Assembly (NCBI GenBank): GCA_011391855.1
Contig: JAABPT010000431.1
Coordinates: 1 to 10,355, forward strand
Length of the DNA stretch: 10,355 nt
Direction: 5' to 3'
Source: Burkholderiales bacterium
Lineage (GTDB): Bacteria; Pseudomonadota; Gammaproteobacteria; Burkholderiales; Burkholderiaceae_C
Shown here in pieces: positions 1 through 8,501 of the stretch. The position numbers were made by a program, and so were the translations under genes. Positions within the stretch are counted from its first letter, which is position 1. Every line of letters starts with the position of its first letter. A model generated the notes under the pieces. The model searched no databases. It saw nothing but the letters and a program-made list of their open reading frames with translations, and was not told the origin of the DNA.

Positions 1-1924
1 CGGCGGCGGCCGCAGCGTCGCCCAGCTGGTGCAGTTCGGCGCGGTACAGCAGCAGCATCAGCGCCGCCAGCGCCGGCGCCACCACCGCCATCAGCAGCAG
101 GTAGCGGCCCAGGCCGGTGTCCAGCTGCGGCCACCAGGCGCGCGGCGTCAACCCCCTCAGCACGGCGTTGAACTGCACCGCAGCGCGCGCCGCCTCGGGC
201 TTGCACAGGTCGTGGCAACGCGCGTCGAGCGAACAGCACAGCGAACAGATCGGGCCGCCGTAGGCCGGGCACGAGGCCATGTCCTCGCCTTCGTAGGGCC
301 GCTCGCAGATGACGCAGGGGCGCACGCGGCGCGCCGCGCCGAGATAGGCGCCGGAGTCGGCCGACGGCTGCAGGCTGGCGCCGGTGACCGCCGGCGCCGC
401 GATGTCGGCAACGGGCGAGGACCGCGCGATGTAGTAGCGGCCCTTCGTCGCCCAGGCGATGAGCGGCGCCGTGACGAAGGCCACCGTCATCGCGATGACG
501 GCCGAGAAGGCCTGCGCCGCGGCGCCGAAGACGCCCAGGTAGGCCAGCATCGACAACACCGAAGCCGCGCCCATGGCGCCCACGCCCACCGGATTGATGT
601 CATACAGGTGCGCGCGTTTGAATTCCACGCCCCTGGGACTGAGCCCCAGCGGCTTGTTGACCACCAGGTCGGCCACCACGGCCATGATCCAGCTGATGGC
701 GATATTGGCATAGAGACCCAGCACGCCGCCGATGGCCTGGAAGACCTCCAGCTCCATCAGCATCAGCGCGATCAAGGTGTTGAACACCATCCACACCACG
801 CGCCCGGGGTGGCTGTGCGTGAGCCGGGCGAAGAAGTTGCTCCAGGCCAGGCTGCCGGCATACGCATTCGTGACGTTGATCTTGAGCTGGCTCACCACCA
901 CCAGCAGTGCCGTGGCCGCCACCGCCCAGCCGTAGTTGGAGAAGACGGTCTCGTAGGCCGCCAGGTACATCTGGTTGGGGTCCACCACGCGGTCGGCCGG
1001 CACCGCCAGCGTCAGTGCGAGATAGGCCAGCAGCGCACCGCCCAGCATCTTCAGCACCCCCGGCAACACCCAACCCGGGCCGCCCACCAGCACGCCGGCC
1101 CACCAGCGCCAGCGGTTGGCGCGCGTCTTCTCGGGCATGAAGCGCAGGTAGTCGACCTGTTCGCCCATCTGCGTGATCAGCGCCACGCCCACCGTGAGCG
1201 CGCCGCCGAAGAGCAGCGGGTCGAAGGCGCCACCACGCCCATCTTCACCGGCGTAGCTGCGCAGGTCGCTCACCAGGTTCGGGTGCGCCTGGAAGACGTA
1301 AACGTACGGCAGCACCAGCAGCACCAGCCACAGCGGCAGTGTCCACGCCTGCAACTGGCTGATGGCGGTGACGCCGTGCGTGACCAGCGGAATGACCACC
1401 AGCGCGCAGATCAGGTAGCCCCAGGCCGGCGGAATGTCGAAGGCCAGTTCCAGCGCGTAGGCCATGATGGCCGCTTCGAGCGCGAAGAAGATGAAGGTGA
1501 AGCTGGCGTAGATGAGGCTGGTGATCGTGCTGCCGATATAGCCGAAGCCGGCGCCGCGCGTCAGCAGGTCCATGTCCAGCCCGTATTTGGCGGCGTAGAC
1601 GCTGATCGGCAGCCCGGCGGCAAAGATCACCAGCCCGGTGGCCACGATGGCCCAGAACGCGTTGACGAAGCCGAACTGCAGCAGCAGCGTGGCGCCCACC
1701 GCTTCCAGTACCAGGAACGAAGCCGCGCCGCCCAGGGCCGTGTGCGCCACGCGCCATTCGCTCCACTTGCGGAACGATCGCGGCGTGAAGCGCAGCGCGT
1801 AGTCCTCCATCGTCTCGCGCGCGACCCAGGCGTTGTAGTCGCGCCGCACCTTGATGACGCGCTGCTGCGGTGCGGCGGCGCCCGTTGCCGGTGCACCCTG
1901 GACGGTGGAGGTCTGCGTCGACAT
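1..1924 (-). CDS. NCS1-family permease-like membrane protein with C-terminal Cys-rich cluster; putative transporter-type sensor (C-terminus outside window)
   Basis: The frame is open from ATG at 1924-1922 to the window edge (641 residues, no stop). After a basic N-terminus, residues about 65-492 form about 12 hydrophobic segments with the look of NCS1 nucleobase/allantoin/hydantoin permeases, including the early motif LTRGAGFGYIGS (121-132). Past the permease fold comes a linker, then a cysteine cluster at 537-574 (CVIC at 537-540; later CSLCC and CHDLC) that resembles a metal-binding knuckle, then a further membrane helix at about 607-627. Plain NCS1 transporters of about 450-500 residues end before this, so the protein is multidomain. 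My recollection of related Burkholderiales proteins, and the precedent of CbrA (an SLC5 transporter fused to a histidine kinase), suggest a sensor kinase; this is inference, since no kinase motif is visible here. It is divergent from ureA with only 125 bp between start codons, suggesting a link to nitrogen or urea control. An in-frame ATG at 1939 is an alternative start. No clear Shine-Dalgarno is seen. Confidence 0.8.
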   Translation of the reverse strand, partial: MSTQTSTVQGAPATGAAAPQQRVIKVRRDYNAWVARETMEDYALRFTPRSFRKWSEWRVAHTALGGAASFLVLEAVGATLLLQFGFVNAFWAIVATGLVIFAAGLPISVYAAKYGLDMDLLTRGAGFGYIGSTITSLIYASFTFIFFALEAAIMAYALELAFDIPPAWGYLICALVVIPLVTHGVTAISQLQAWTLPLWLVLLVLPYVYVFQAHPNLVSDLRSYAGEDGRGGAFDPLLFGGALTVGVALITQMGEQVDYLRFMPEKTRANRWRWWAGVLVGGPGWVLPGVLKMLGGALLAYLALTLAVPADRVVDPNQMYLAAYETVFSNYGWAVAATALLVVVSQLKINVTNAYAGSLAWSNFFARLTHSHPGRVVWMVFNTLIALMLMELEVFQAIGGVLGLYANIAISWIMAVVADLVVNKPLGLSPRGVEFKRAHLYDINPVGVGAMGAASVLSMLAYLGVFGAAAQAFSAVIAMTVAFVTAPLIAWATKGRYYIARSSPVADIAAPAVTGASLQPSADSGAYLGAARRVRPCVICERPYEGEDMASCPAYGGPICSLCCSLDARCHDLCKPEAARAAVQFNAVLRGLTPRAWWPQLDTGLGRYLLLMAVVAPALAALMLLLYRAELHQLGDAAAAA

Positions 1925-2049
1925 GGTGCACCCGGACATGCACGATCCGCGCCAGCGCGAACTGCCGCGTCTCATCCACGTCACATCGCGATCCAGCGTT
2001 TACGATGCAGGCCGACCTGCCCACCACCGACGCCACCGCCGCCATCGCC

Positions 2050-2352
<303 letters not shown>

Positions 2353-2371
2353 CTTCCCAGGAGCCCCCCGC

Positions 2372-2677
2372 ATGATCCCCGGCGAACTCTTCACCGACGG
2401 CCCCGAACACGTGCTCAACCCCGGGCGCGACACGCGCGCGCTGGTCGTTGCCAACACCGGCGACCGACCCGTGCAGGTCGGCTCGCACTACCACTTTGCA
2501 GAGACCAATGCGGCGCTGCATTTCGACCGCCAGGCCGCCAAGGGCATGCGGCTGAATATCCCCAGCGGCACGGCGGTGCGCTTCGAACCCGGCCAGGAAC
2601 GCACGGTGGAACTGGTGGCTTATGCCGGGCTGCGGCAGGTCTGGGGTTTCCGCGGCCTCGTCAACGGAGGAATCTGA
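2372..2677 (+). CDS. ureB: urease beta subunit UreB
   Basis: This gene encodes a 101-residue protein with the urease beta-subunit signature: MIPGELF at the N-terminus, then NTGDRPVQVGSHYHF, SGTAVRFEPGQ and a C-terminus of VWGFRGLVNGGI. UreB packs between UreA and UreC in the urease trimer and has no catalytic residues of its own. The start is fixed by AGGAG at 2359-2363, eight bases before ATG, 19 bases after the ureA stop. The stop codon (2675-2677) overlaps an ATG at 2677 in a TGATG arrangement, with GGAGG at 2666-2670 placed as if for that ATG. In many urease operons ureC follows directly, but here it begins 71 bases further on, after a repeat-like insert. Confidence 0.96.
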   Translation: MIPGELFTDGPEHVLNPGRDTRALVVANTGDRPVQVGSHYHFAETNAALHFDRQAAKGMRLNIPSGTAVRFEPGQERTVELVAYAGLRQVWGFRGLVNGGI

Positions 2678-2747
2678 TGAACCCCCAAGCTGTGCTACCG
2701 CCCGAGGGGGCCGTCGCCTCCCTTGGAACGGCCCGGCGGGAGGCGTG
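2677..2747 (+). repeat. Hairpin-rich repeat-like insert between ureB and ureC, flanked by TGATG direct repeats
   Basis: The ureB-ureC junction holds a C- and G-run mosaic unlike ordinary operon spacing. One pair of arms is CCCCC (2682-2686) with GGGGG (2706-2710). A second is gcctccc (2716-2722) with gggaggc (2738-2744). The segment is bounded by identical TGATG pentamers at 2675-2679 and 2746-2750, as if a unit of about 66 bases had entered the ancestral ureB-stop/ureC-start overlap and duplicated five bases. The composition resembles dispersed intergenic repeats I remember from Comamonadaceae genomes, but no second copy is in this window, so membership of a repeat family is inference. Confidence 0.5.

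Positions 2748-2748
<1 letters not shown>
2677..2748 (+). other. 23-codon mini-ORF bridging ureB and ureC
   Basis: An ATG overlapping the ureB stop (TGATG at 2675-2679) opens a 23-codon frame beginning MNPQAVLPPEG and ending in TGA at 2746-2748, which itself overlaps the ureC ATG (again TGATG). GGAGG at 2666-2670 lies six bases before the mini-ORF start, so it has the best ribosome binding site in the junction. The peptide resembles no family I know and its sequence is dictated by the repeat-like DNA. Its likely effect, if any, is to carry ribosomes from ureB to ureC by termination and reinitiation. It may equally be a chance frame. Confidence 0.35.
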
Positions 2749-4520
<1,772 letters not shown>

Positions 4521-4537
4521 CTGACGCCGGGGTCACC

Positions 4538-5341
4538 ATGCTCAGCGTAAACAAACTCGTGCCACTTGGCAGCGGCCTGGCCGGCGCCCTGCTCAAGCGC
4601 GCGGCCACCGTGGAACTGGACTGGGACCTGCGCCAGAAAAGCCGCTTCGAGGCCACCGACTCCGCCGGCCGTCGGCTGGGTGTATTCCTGCCGCGCGGCA
4701 GCGTGGTGCGCGGCGGCGACGTGCTGGTGGCCGAGGACGGTTCGCTGGTGGTCGTGCGCGCTGCACCGCAGCCGGTGCTGGTGGTGCGCCAGGGCCCACA
4801 CGGCGCGCCAAGCGACCTGCTGCGCGCCGCCTACCATCTGGGCAACCGGCACGTGGCGGTGGAACTGAAACCCGACCACCTGAAGTTCGAGCCCGACCAC
4901 GTGCTGGGCGAGATGCTGCAACGCCTGCACCTGACGGTCAGCGAGGAGTTGGCGCCCTTCGAACCCGAAGGCGGCGCCTATGCAGCGCACGGGGGCGACG
5001 CTCACACGCATGAACACGGGCACGCGCAGCCGCACGCGCACGAGAGCCCGGCCACCGCAGCCGTACCCCGTGGCAAGCCGTTGAACGTTCCCGTCGCGGC
5101 GGCGCCAGCAGCCCCGGGTGCCCATGTCCACGGCCCGGGCTGCGGACACGACCATGGCACGGTCACGGCCACTGAATGGGCGACGACGCGGCGCCCTTGC
5201 TGCGCCTCATGTGGCTGGCCTCGCCGGCGCTGCCGGTGGGCGGTTTCAGCTATTCGGAGGGCCTGGAAGCGGCCGTCGAGGCAAGGCTGGTGGTCGGCGA
5301 AGACCAGGCCGGCGACTGGCTGCTGCACCAGTTGCAACTGA
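4538..5341 (+). CDS. ureE: urease accessory nickel chaperone UreE, with probable C-terminal frameshift
   Basis: UreE binds nickel and passes it to the UreG-containing activation complex. The ATG at 4538, 17 bases after the ureC stop, begins MLSVNKLVPLGSG. The peptide-binding and metal-binding domains follow, with YHLGNRHV (H105, equivalent to the interface nickel ligand H96 of Klebsiella UreE) and PDHVL (H121, equivalent to H112). A His-rich tail follows (HTHEHGHAQPHAHE, then GPGCGHDHG). As written, the frame does not stop but runs to 5341, giving 267 residues whose last 55 are ureF read out of frame. One extra base near 5156-5158 would instead give HDHGHGHGH and a TGA at 5173-5175, immediately before the ureF ATG. 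The intended gene is therefore almost certainly 4538-5175 (about 212 residues). The lesion is either a sequence error or a real tail mutation; the folded domains are unaffected. No strong Shine-Dalgarno is visible. Confidence 0.9.
   Translation: MLSVNKLVPLGSGLAGALLKRAATVELDWDLRQKSRFEATDSAGRRLGVFLPRGSVVRGGDVLVAEDGSLVVVRAAPQPVLVVRQGPHGAPSDLLRAAYHLGNRHVAVELKPDHLKFEPDHVLGEMLQRLHLTVSEELAPFEPEGGAYAAHGGDAHTHEHGHAQPHAHESPATAAVPRGKPLNVPVAAAPAAPGAHVHGPGCGHDHGTVTATEWATTRRPCCASCGWPRRRCRWAVSAIRRAWKRPSRQGWWSAKTRPATGCCTSCN
5155..5175 (+). other. Probable one-base deletion in ureE His-tail
   Basis: In the UreE frame the sequence reads ...GHDH-G-T-V-T-A-T-E and continues. In the next frame, starting at 5158, it reads H-G-H-G-H followed by TGA at 5173-5175. 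The second frame continues the alternating Gly/His pattern and ends directly at the ureF start (TGAATG). Restoring one base after CAT GG (for example GGC to GGCC) joins the two frames. Confidence 0.75.
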
Positions 5342-5865
5342 GCCTGGTGCGCTGCGACCTGGCCCTCGCGGCGCAGGCCATGGCCGCCTGGCAGGCCGGA
5401 GACTGCGCTCGCATCGCAGCGCTCAATGCCTGGGCCGACCAGACACGTGAGACCGCCGAAGCGCGCCAGCAGTCCATGCAGACCGGTCGTTCGCTGCTGG
5501 AATGGTTGCGCAACGGCGAGCAAAGCGAAGACCCGCGCCTGCTCACCCTGGCCGCCCTGCAGCCGGCACCGCTGTGGCCGGTGGCCTTTGCCCTGGCCAC
5601 CGTGCTGGCCGGCGCGACGCCGCGTGGTGCCCTGCTGGCCTTTGCCTGGAGCTGGGCGGAAAACATGGCGCAGGCTGCGATGAAGACGGTGCCGCTGGGC
5701 CAGGCCGCGGCACAGCGCCTGCTGGCGCGGCTGGCGGCGGCGATCCCTGACGCGGTGGATGCCGCCGCCGCGCTGCCCGACGGTGAACGCCAGGCTTTCA
5801 CGCCCATGCTCGCCATTCTTTCGGCGCAACACGAAACGCAATATTCGAGGCTGTTCAGATCATGA
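5176..5865 (+). CDS. ureF: urease accessory protein UreF
   Basis: The product is a 229-residue, largely helical protein of the UreF family. UreF binds UreD on apo-urease and recruits UreG; it works as a gate in GTP-dependent nickel insertion. The N-terminal family motif LMWLASPALPVGGFSYSEGL lies at about residues 11-30, and the C-terminal conserved region SWAENMAQAAMKTVPLGQ near residues 157-174. The start at 5176 directly follows an in-frame TGA at 5173-5175 (TGAATG), so the upstream limit is clear; an internal ATG twelve codons on would lose little but is less likely. The stop overlaps the ureG start as ATGA (5862-5865), implying translational coupling. As sequenced, the frameshifted ureE frame overlaps the first 166 bases of this gene. 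Confidence 0.95.
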   Translation: MGDDAAPLLRLMWLASPALPVGGFSYSEGLEAAVEARLVVGEDQAGDWLLHQLQLSLVRCDLALAAQAMAAWQAGDCARIAALNAWADQTRETAEARQQSMQTGRSLLEWLRNGEQSEDPRLLTLAALQPAPLWPVAFALATVLAGATPRGALLAFAWSWAENMAQAAMKTVPLGQAAAQRLLARLAAAIPDAVDAAAALPDGERQAFTPMLAILSAQHETQYSRLFRS

Positions 5866-6512
5866 GTTCATCGCCGCTGCACCGCATCCCCGGCCGCACC
5901 AAGAAGCTGCCCCCCCTGCGCGTGGGCATCGGCGGCCCGGTGGGCAGCGGCAAGACGACGCTGGTGGAGATGTTGTGCAAGACCATGCGCGAGCGCTGGG
6001 ACCTGGTCGTCGTCACCAACGACATCTACACCAAGGAAGACCAGCGCCTGCTCACGGTGGCCGGCGCGCTGGCGCCCGAGCGCATCATGGGCGTGGAAAC
6101 CGGCGGCTGCCCGCACACCGCCATCCGCGAAGACGCGTCGATCAACCTGGAAGCCGTGGACCGCATGCTCGAGCAGTTCCCCGACGCCGACATCGTGTTC
6201 ATCGAATCCGGCGGCGACAACCTGGCCGCCACCTTCAGCCCCGAGCTGAGCGACCTCACGATCTACGTCATCGACGTCGCCGCCGGCGAGAAGATCCCGC
6301 GCAAGGGCGGGCCCGGCATCACCAAGAGCGACCTCTTCGTCATCAACAAGACCGACCTCGCCCCCCACGTGGGCGCCAGCCTGGAAGTGATGGCTGCCGA
6401 CACCCAGCGCATGCGGCCCGGCCGACCCTGGGTGATGACGAATCTGCGCACGCGGGAGGGCCTGGCCGAAGTGGTGCGCTTCATCGAGACCCGGGGTCTG
6501 CTCGCGGCCTGA
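5862..6512 (+). CDS. ureG: urease accessory GTPase UreG
   Basis: The product is a 216-residue SIMIBI-class GTPase that couples GTP hydrolysis to nickel delivery into urease. Visible motifs, in order: P-loop GGPVGSGKT at residues 24-32, the UreG metal-binding CPH at 83-85, ESGGDN at 115-120, and the guanine-specificity motif NKTD at 162-165. Length and N-terminus (a short basic lead before LRVGIGGPVGSGK) are typical of UreG. It overlaps ureF by four bases (ATGA). No urease gene follows; the next gene is an unrelated LysM protein with its own ribosome binding site, so ureG probably closes the operon. A short hairpin (6519-6536) lies just after its stop. No defect is seen. Confidence 0.97.
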   Translation: MSSSPLHRIPGRTKKLPPLRVGIGGPVGSGKTTLVEMLCKTMRERWDLVVVTNDIYTKEDQRLLTVAGALAPERIMGVETGGCPHTAIREDASINLEAVDRMLEQFPDADIVFIESGGDNLAATFSPELSDLTIYVIDVAAGEKIPRKGGPGITKSDLFVINKTDLAPHVGASLEVMAADTQRMRPGRPWVMTNLRTREGLAEVVRFIETRGLLAA

Positions 6513-6518
6513 CTGCCG

Positions 6519-6536
6519 TGGCCATTGCCATGGCCA
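6519..6536 (+). terminator. Short hairpin after ureG (possible weak terminator or processing site)
   Basis: The arms tggccat (6519-6525) and atggcca (6530-6536) form a perfect 7-bp stem with a four-base loop, six bases after the ureG stop. There is no T run, so classical intrinsic termination is not well supported; it may act as an mRNA 3'-end stabiliser or be incidental. Confidence 0.3.
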
Positions 6537-6588
6537 GAGACGCCTAAAATGAACCCTTCTGGTGTTCGCACCGAAACTGGAGAAGAGC

Positions 6589-7089
6589 ATGGGATTGATG
6601 TCGTTCATGAAGGAAGCGGGCGAGAAGCTTTTCGGTCGTGGTGAAGCCAAGGCCGCACAAGAAGCCGCCGCGGCGGCGCCCACGCCAGAAAAGGTGGCCG
6701 CGCTGAGCAAGGCCGCCGGTGACGCGATCGCCACCTATGTCACTGCCCAGGGCCTGACCGTCAAGGGCATGGACATCGGCTTCGACGCCCCCAGCGCCAC
6801 CGTCACCGTGGCCGGCACCGTGGCCGACCAGGCGACCAAGGAAAAGGTGTTGCTGTGCTGCGGCAACGTGGCCGGCGTGGAAAAGGTCAACGACCTGCTG
6901 GTGGTGGAGACACCGCAGCCCGAGGCGCAGTGGCACACCGTGGTCAGCGGTGACAACCTGTCCAAGATCGCCAAGAAGTTCTACGGCGACGCCAACAAGT
7001 ACCCGGTGATCTTCGAGGCCAACAAGCCCATGCTCACGCATCCGGACAAGATCTACCCGGGGCAGATGCTGCGCATCCCGCCGGTCTGA
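6589..7089 (+). CDS. BON and LysM domain protein, Kbp/YgaU-like
   Basis: The product is a 166-residue soluble protein without a signal peptide. The N-terminus MGLMSFMKEAGEKLFG parallels that of E. coli Kbp (YgaU), a cytoplasmic potassium-binding protein. A BON-type domain follows at about 42-108 and a LysM domain at about 115-163 (HTVVSGDNLSKIAKKFYG ... FEANKPML ... PDKIYPGQMLRIP). An Ala-rich linker at about 20-40 is longer than in E. coli. The start at 6589 is chosen because GGAG (6579-6582, in ggagaagag) lies six bases upstream and the N-terminus matches the family; a GTG at 6562 would only add nine unsupported residues. A TAAAAT hexamer at 6545-6550 could be a -10 element. Potassium binding is inferred from the family. 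It is not obviously related to the urease genes upstream. Confidence 0.88.
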   Translation: MGLMSFMKEAGEKLFGRGEAKAAQEAAAAAPTPEKVAALSKAAGDAIATYVTAQGLTVKGMDIGFDAPSATVTVAGTVADQATKEKVLLCCGNVAGVEKVNDLLVVETPQPEAQWHTVVSGDNLSKIAKKFYGDANKYPVIFEANKPMLTHPDKIYPGQMLRIPPV

Positions 7090-7098
7090 CGGCGCCAC

Positions 7099-7121
7099 CC
7101 ACCCGGCTCAGCGCCGGGTGG
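7099..7121. terminator. Hairpin between convergent genes, likely bidirectional terminator
   Basis: The arms ccacccggc (7099-7107) and gccgggtgg (7113-7121) form a perfect 9-bp GC-rich stem with a five-base loop, between the Kbp-like gene (stop at 7089) and the opposing EamA remnant, whose stop codon at 7108-7110 lies in the loop. There is no clear T run on either side, but the position between convergent genes suits a terminator. Confidence 0.5.
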
Positions 7122-7631
7122 CCAGCCAGATGCTCGGCAGGATCAGCGCCGCCCCGGCGGCGTGGTACCAGCCGGGCAGTTCGCCCAGCACCCACCAGGC
7201 GCCCAGCGCACGGTACACCGGTGCCAGGTACAGCAGCAGCGCCGTGCGCGAGGCGCCCAGTTCACGCTGCAGGAACGAATAGGCGGCATAGCTCAGTGCG
7301 CCAGGCAGCACGGCAGCCAGCGCCACCAGCAGCAAGGCGCGGCCGCCCGGCGGCGGTGCCGGCTGGGTGAGCACTTCCCACAGGGTGAACGGCAGCAGCA
7401 CCAGCAGGCCGCCGGCGTGGCCGCATAGATCAGCGCGATATTCGTGGCGCTCGTCGTCTGCCCGCCCAGGTAGACCCAGGCGCCGCAGATCCACATGCCG
7501 AAAGCGCCCAGCACCAGCATCTGCGGCCACTCGTGCCGTACCGCAACGCCGTTGCGGGCCAGGCCGCGCCACACGAAGGGCAGCATCAGCAGCAGCACCT
7601 GCGCCAGCGCCGGGTGGCGCGTGCCACTCAC
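7108..7631 (-). pseudogene. Decayed EamA/DMT-superfamily transporter (two internal deletions, frameshift)
   Basis: Two frames together encode parts of a drug/metabolite-type exporter of about ten membrane helices (usual length about 290-300 residues). The upstream part starts at GTG 7631, overlapping the psd stop as GTGA, and reads VSGTRHPALAQVLLL, then MLPFVWRGLARNG, MWICGAWVYLGGQTTSATNIALIYAATPA. Near 7408-7420 the homology jumps to another frame and resumes as GGLLVLLPFTLWEVL, then FLQRELGASRTALLLYLAPVY and a C-terminus of ILPSIWLATRR. Only about 175 residues are present. By comparison with the family as I remember it, most of helices 1-2 is missing at the CTG-rich stretch near 7575-7590, and about 70 residues are missing at the frame change. 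The gene cannot make a complete transporter as written. It is the last gene of the minus-strand operon. Confidence 0.75.
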
Positions 7632-8485
7632 GCGCGCTCGGCCATGGCCTGTCCCATGCGGACAGCGCCACCCGGCTGCCACGCCGGGTTGAAGCGCAGC
7701 GGCGCACCCGTTGGCGGTGGGAACAGCAGCACCACGGTAGAGCCGAGCAGAAAGCGCCCCATTTCGTCGCCCTGGCGCAGCCGGATGTCCTGCCCGCGGT
7801 AGTCCCATTCGCGCAGCGTGCCCGGTCGCGGCGGGTTGACGACACCGTGCCACACCGTGGCCATGCTGCCAACGATGGTGGCGCCCACCAGCACCATCAC
7901 GAAGGGCGTGCCGTCGTCGGCCTCGAAAGTGCACACCACGCGCTCGTTGCGCGCGAACAGCCCCGGCACGCCACGCGCCGTGGTCGGATTGACGGAAAAC
8001 AGCGCTCCCGGCACGTGAACCATGCGCAGCAGCCGCCCGGCGCACGGCATGTGGATGCGGTGGTAGTCCTTCGGGCTCAGGTACAGCGTGGCGAAGTGGC
8101 CGCCGTGGAACGGCGCGGCCGCGGCGGCTTCACCGCCGACGAGCGCCGTGACGGTGTAGTCGTGCCCCTTGGCCTGGAAGATGCGTTCGCCGGTGATGTC
8201 GCCGAACTGGCTGATCGCCCCGTCCACCGGGCACAACAGCGCGGCCCGGGCCAGCGGCCGCGCACTGGGAGCCAGCGCGCGCGTGAAGAAGGCGTTGAAG
8301 GTGGGGTAGCTCTCCAGGTTCGAGTCCGCCGCTTCCGACATGTCCACGCCATAGCGGCCCACGAACCAGCGGACGATCATCGTCGTGGCGGCGCCGCCGC
8401 GCCACTGCGCCACGAGCCCGGCGAAAGCCGTCAGCGCCTGCTTGGGCAGCAGGTACTGCAGCGCGACAGCCAGGCGGTCGTTCAT
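7628..8485 (-). CDS. psd: phosphatidylserine decarboxylase proenzyme
   Basis: The product is a 285-residue proenzyme that converts phosphatidylserine to phosphatidylethanolamine at the inner membrane. Psd cleaves itself to create a pyruvoyl group; the LGST cleavage motif is at residues 247-250, with S249 becoming the pyruvoyl. The conserved acidic site CPVDG (D88) and YHRIHMP (H142, H145) supply the other residues of the self-cleavage machinery. Length matches the bacterial short form. It begins 16 bases after the stop of the S49 peptidase gene and its stop overlaps the GTG of the EamA remnant, so it lies inside an operon. No truncation or frameshift is seen. Confidence 0.95.
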   Translation of the reverse strand: MNDRLAVALQYLLPKQALTAFAGLVAQWRGGAATTMIVRWFVGRYGVDMSEAADSNLESYPTFNAFFTRALAPSARPLARAALLCPVDGAISQFGDITGERIFQAKGHDYTVTALVGGEAAAAAPFHGGHFATLYLSPKDYHRIHMPCAGRLLRMVHVPGALFSVNPTTARGVPGLFARNERVVCTFEADDGTPFVMVLVGATIVGSMATVWHGVVNPPRPGTLREWDYRGQDIRLRQGDEMGRFLLGSTVVLLFPPPTGAPLRFNPAWQPGGAVRMGQAMAERA

Positions 8486-8501
8486 CGGCCGGGGCAGCAG
8501 A

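Noticed and set aside
1939..1954. Sigma-54-like -24/-12 pattern (GG-N10-GC) on the minus strand before the permease-like gene
   Set aside because: The spacing fits, but both halves deviate from consensus and the implied transcript start would leave almost no leader before the ATG at 1924. Too weak to annotate.
2001..2006. TACGAT as a possible -10 element for ureA
   Set aside because: The expected -35 position (about 1978-1983, acgtca) is a poor match, so no promoter call is justified.
2622..2747. Upstream extension of the ureC reading frame
   Set aside because: The frame is open, but the extra residues overlap ureB and the repeat-like insert and show no urease homology. The ATG at 2748 gives the family N-terminus.
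6525..6550. TTGCCA and TAAAAT as a promoter for the Kbp-like gene
   Set aside because: The hexamers are good, but only 14 bases separate them, too short for a standard sigma-70 promoter. The -10-like element alone is not decisive.
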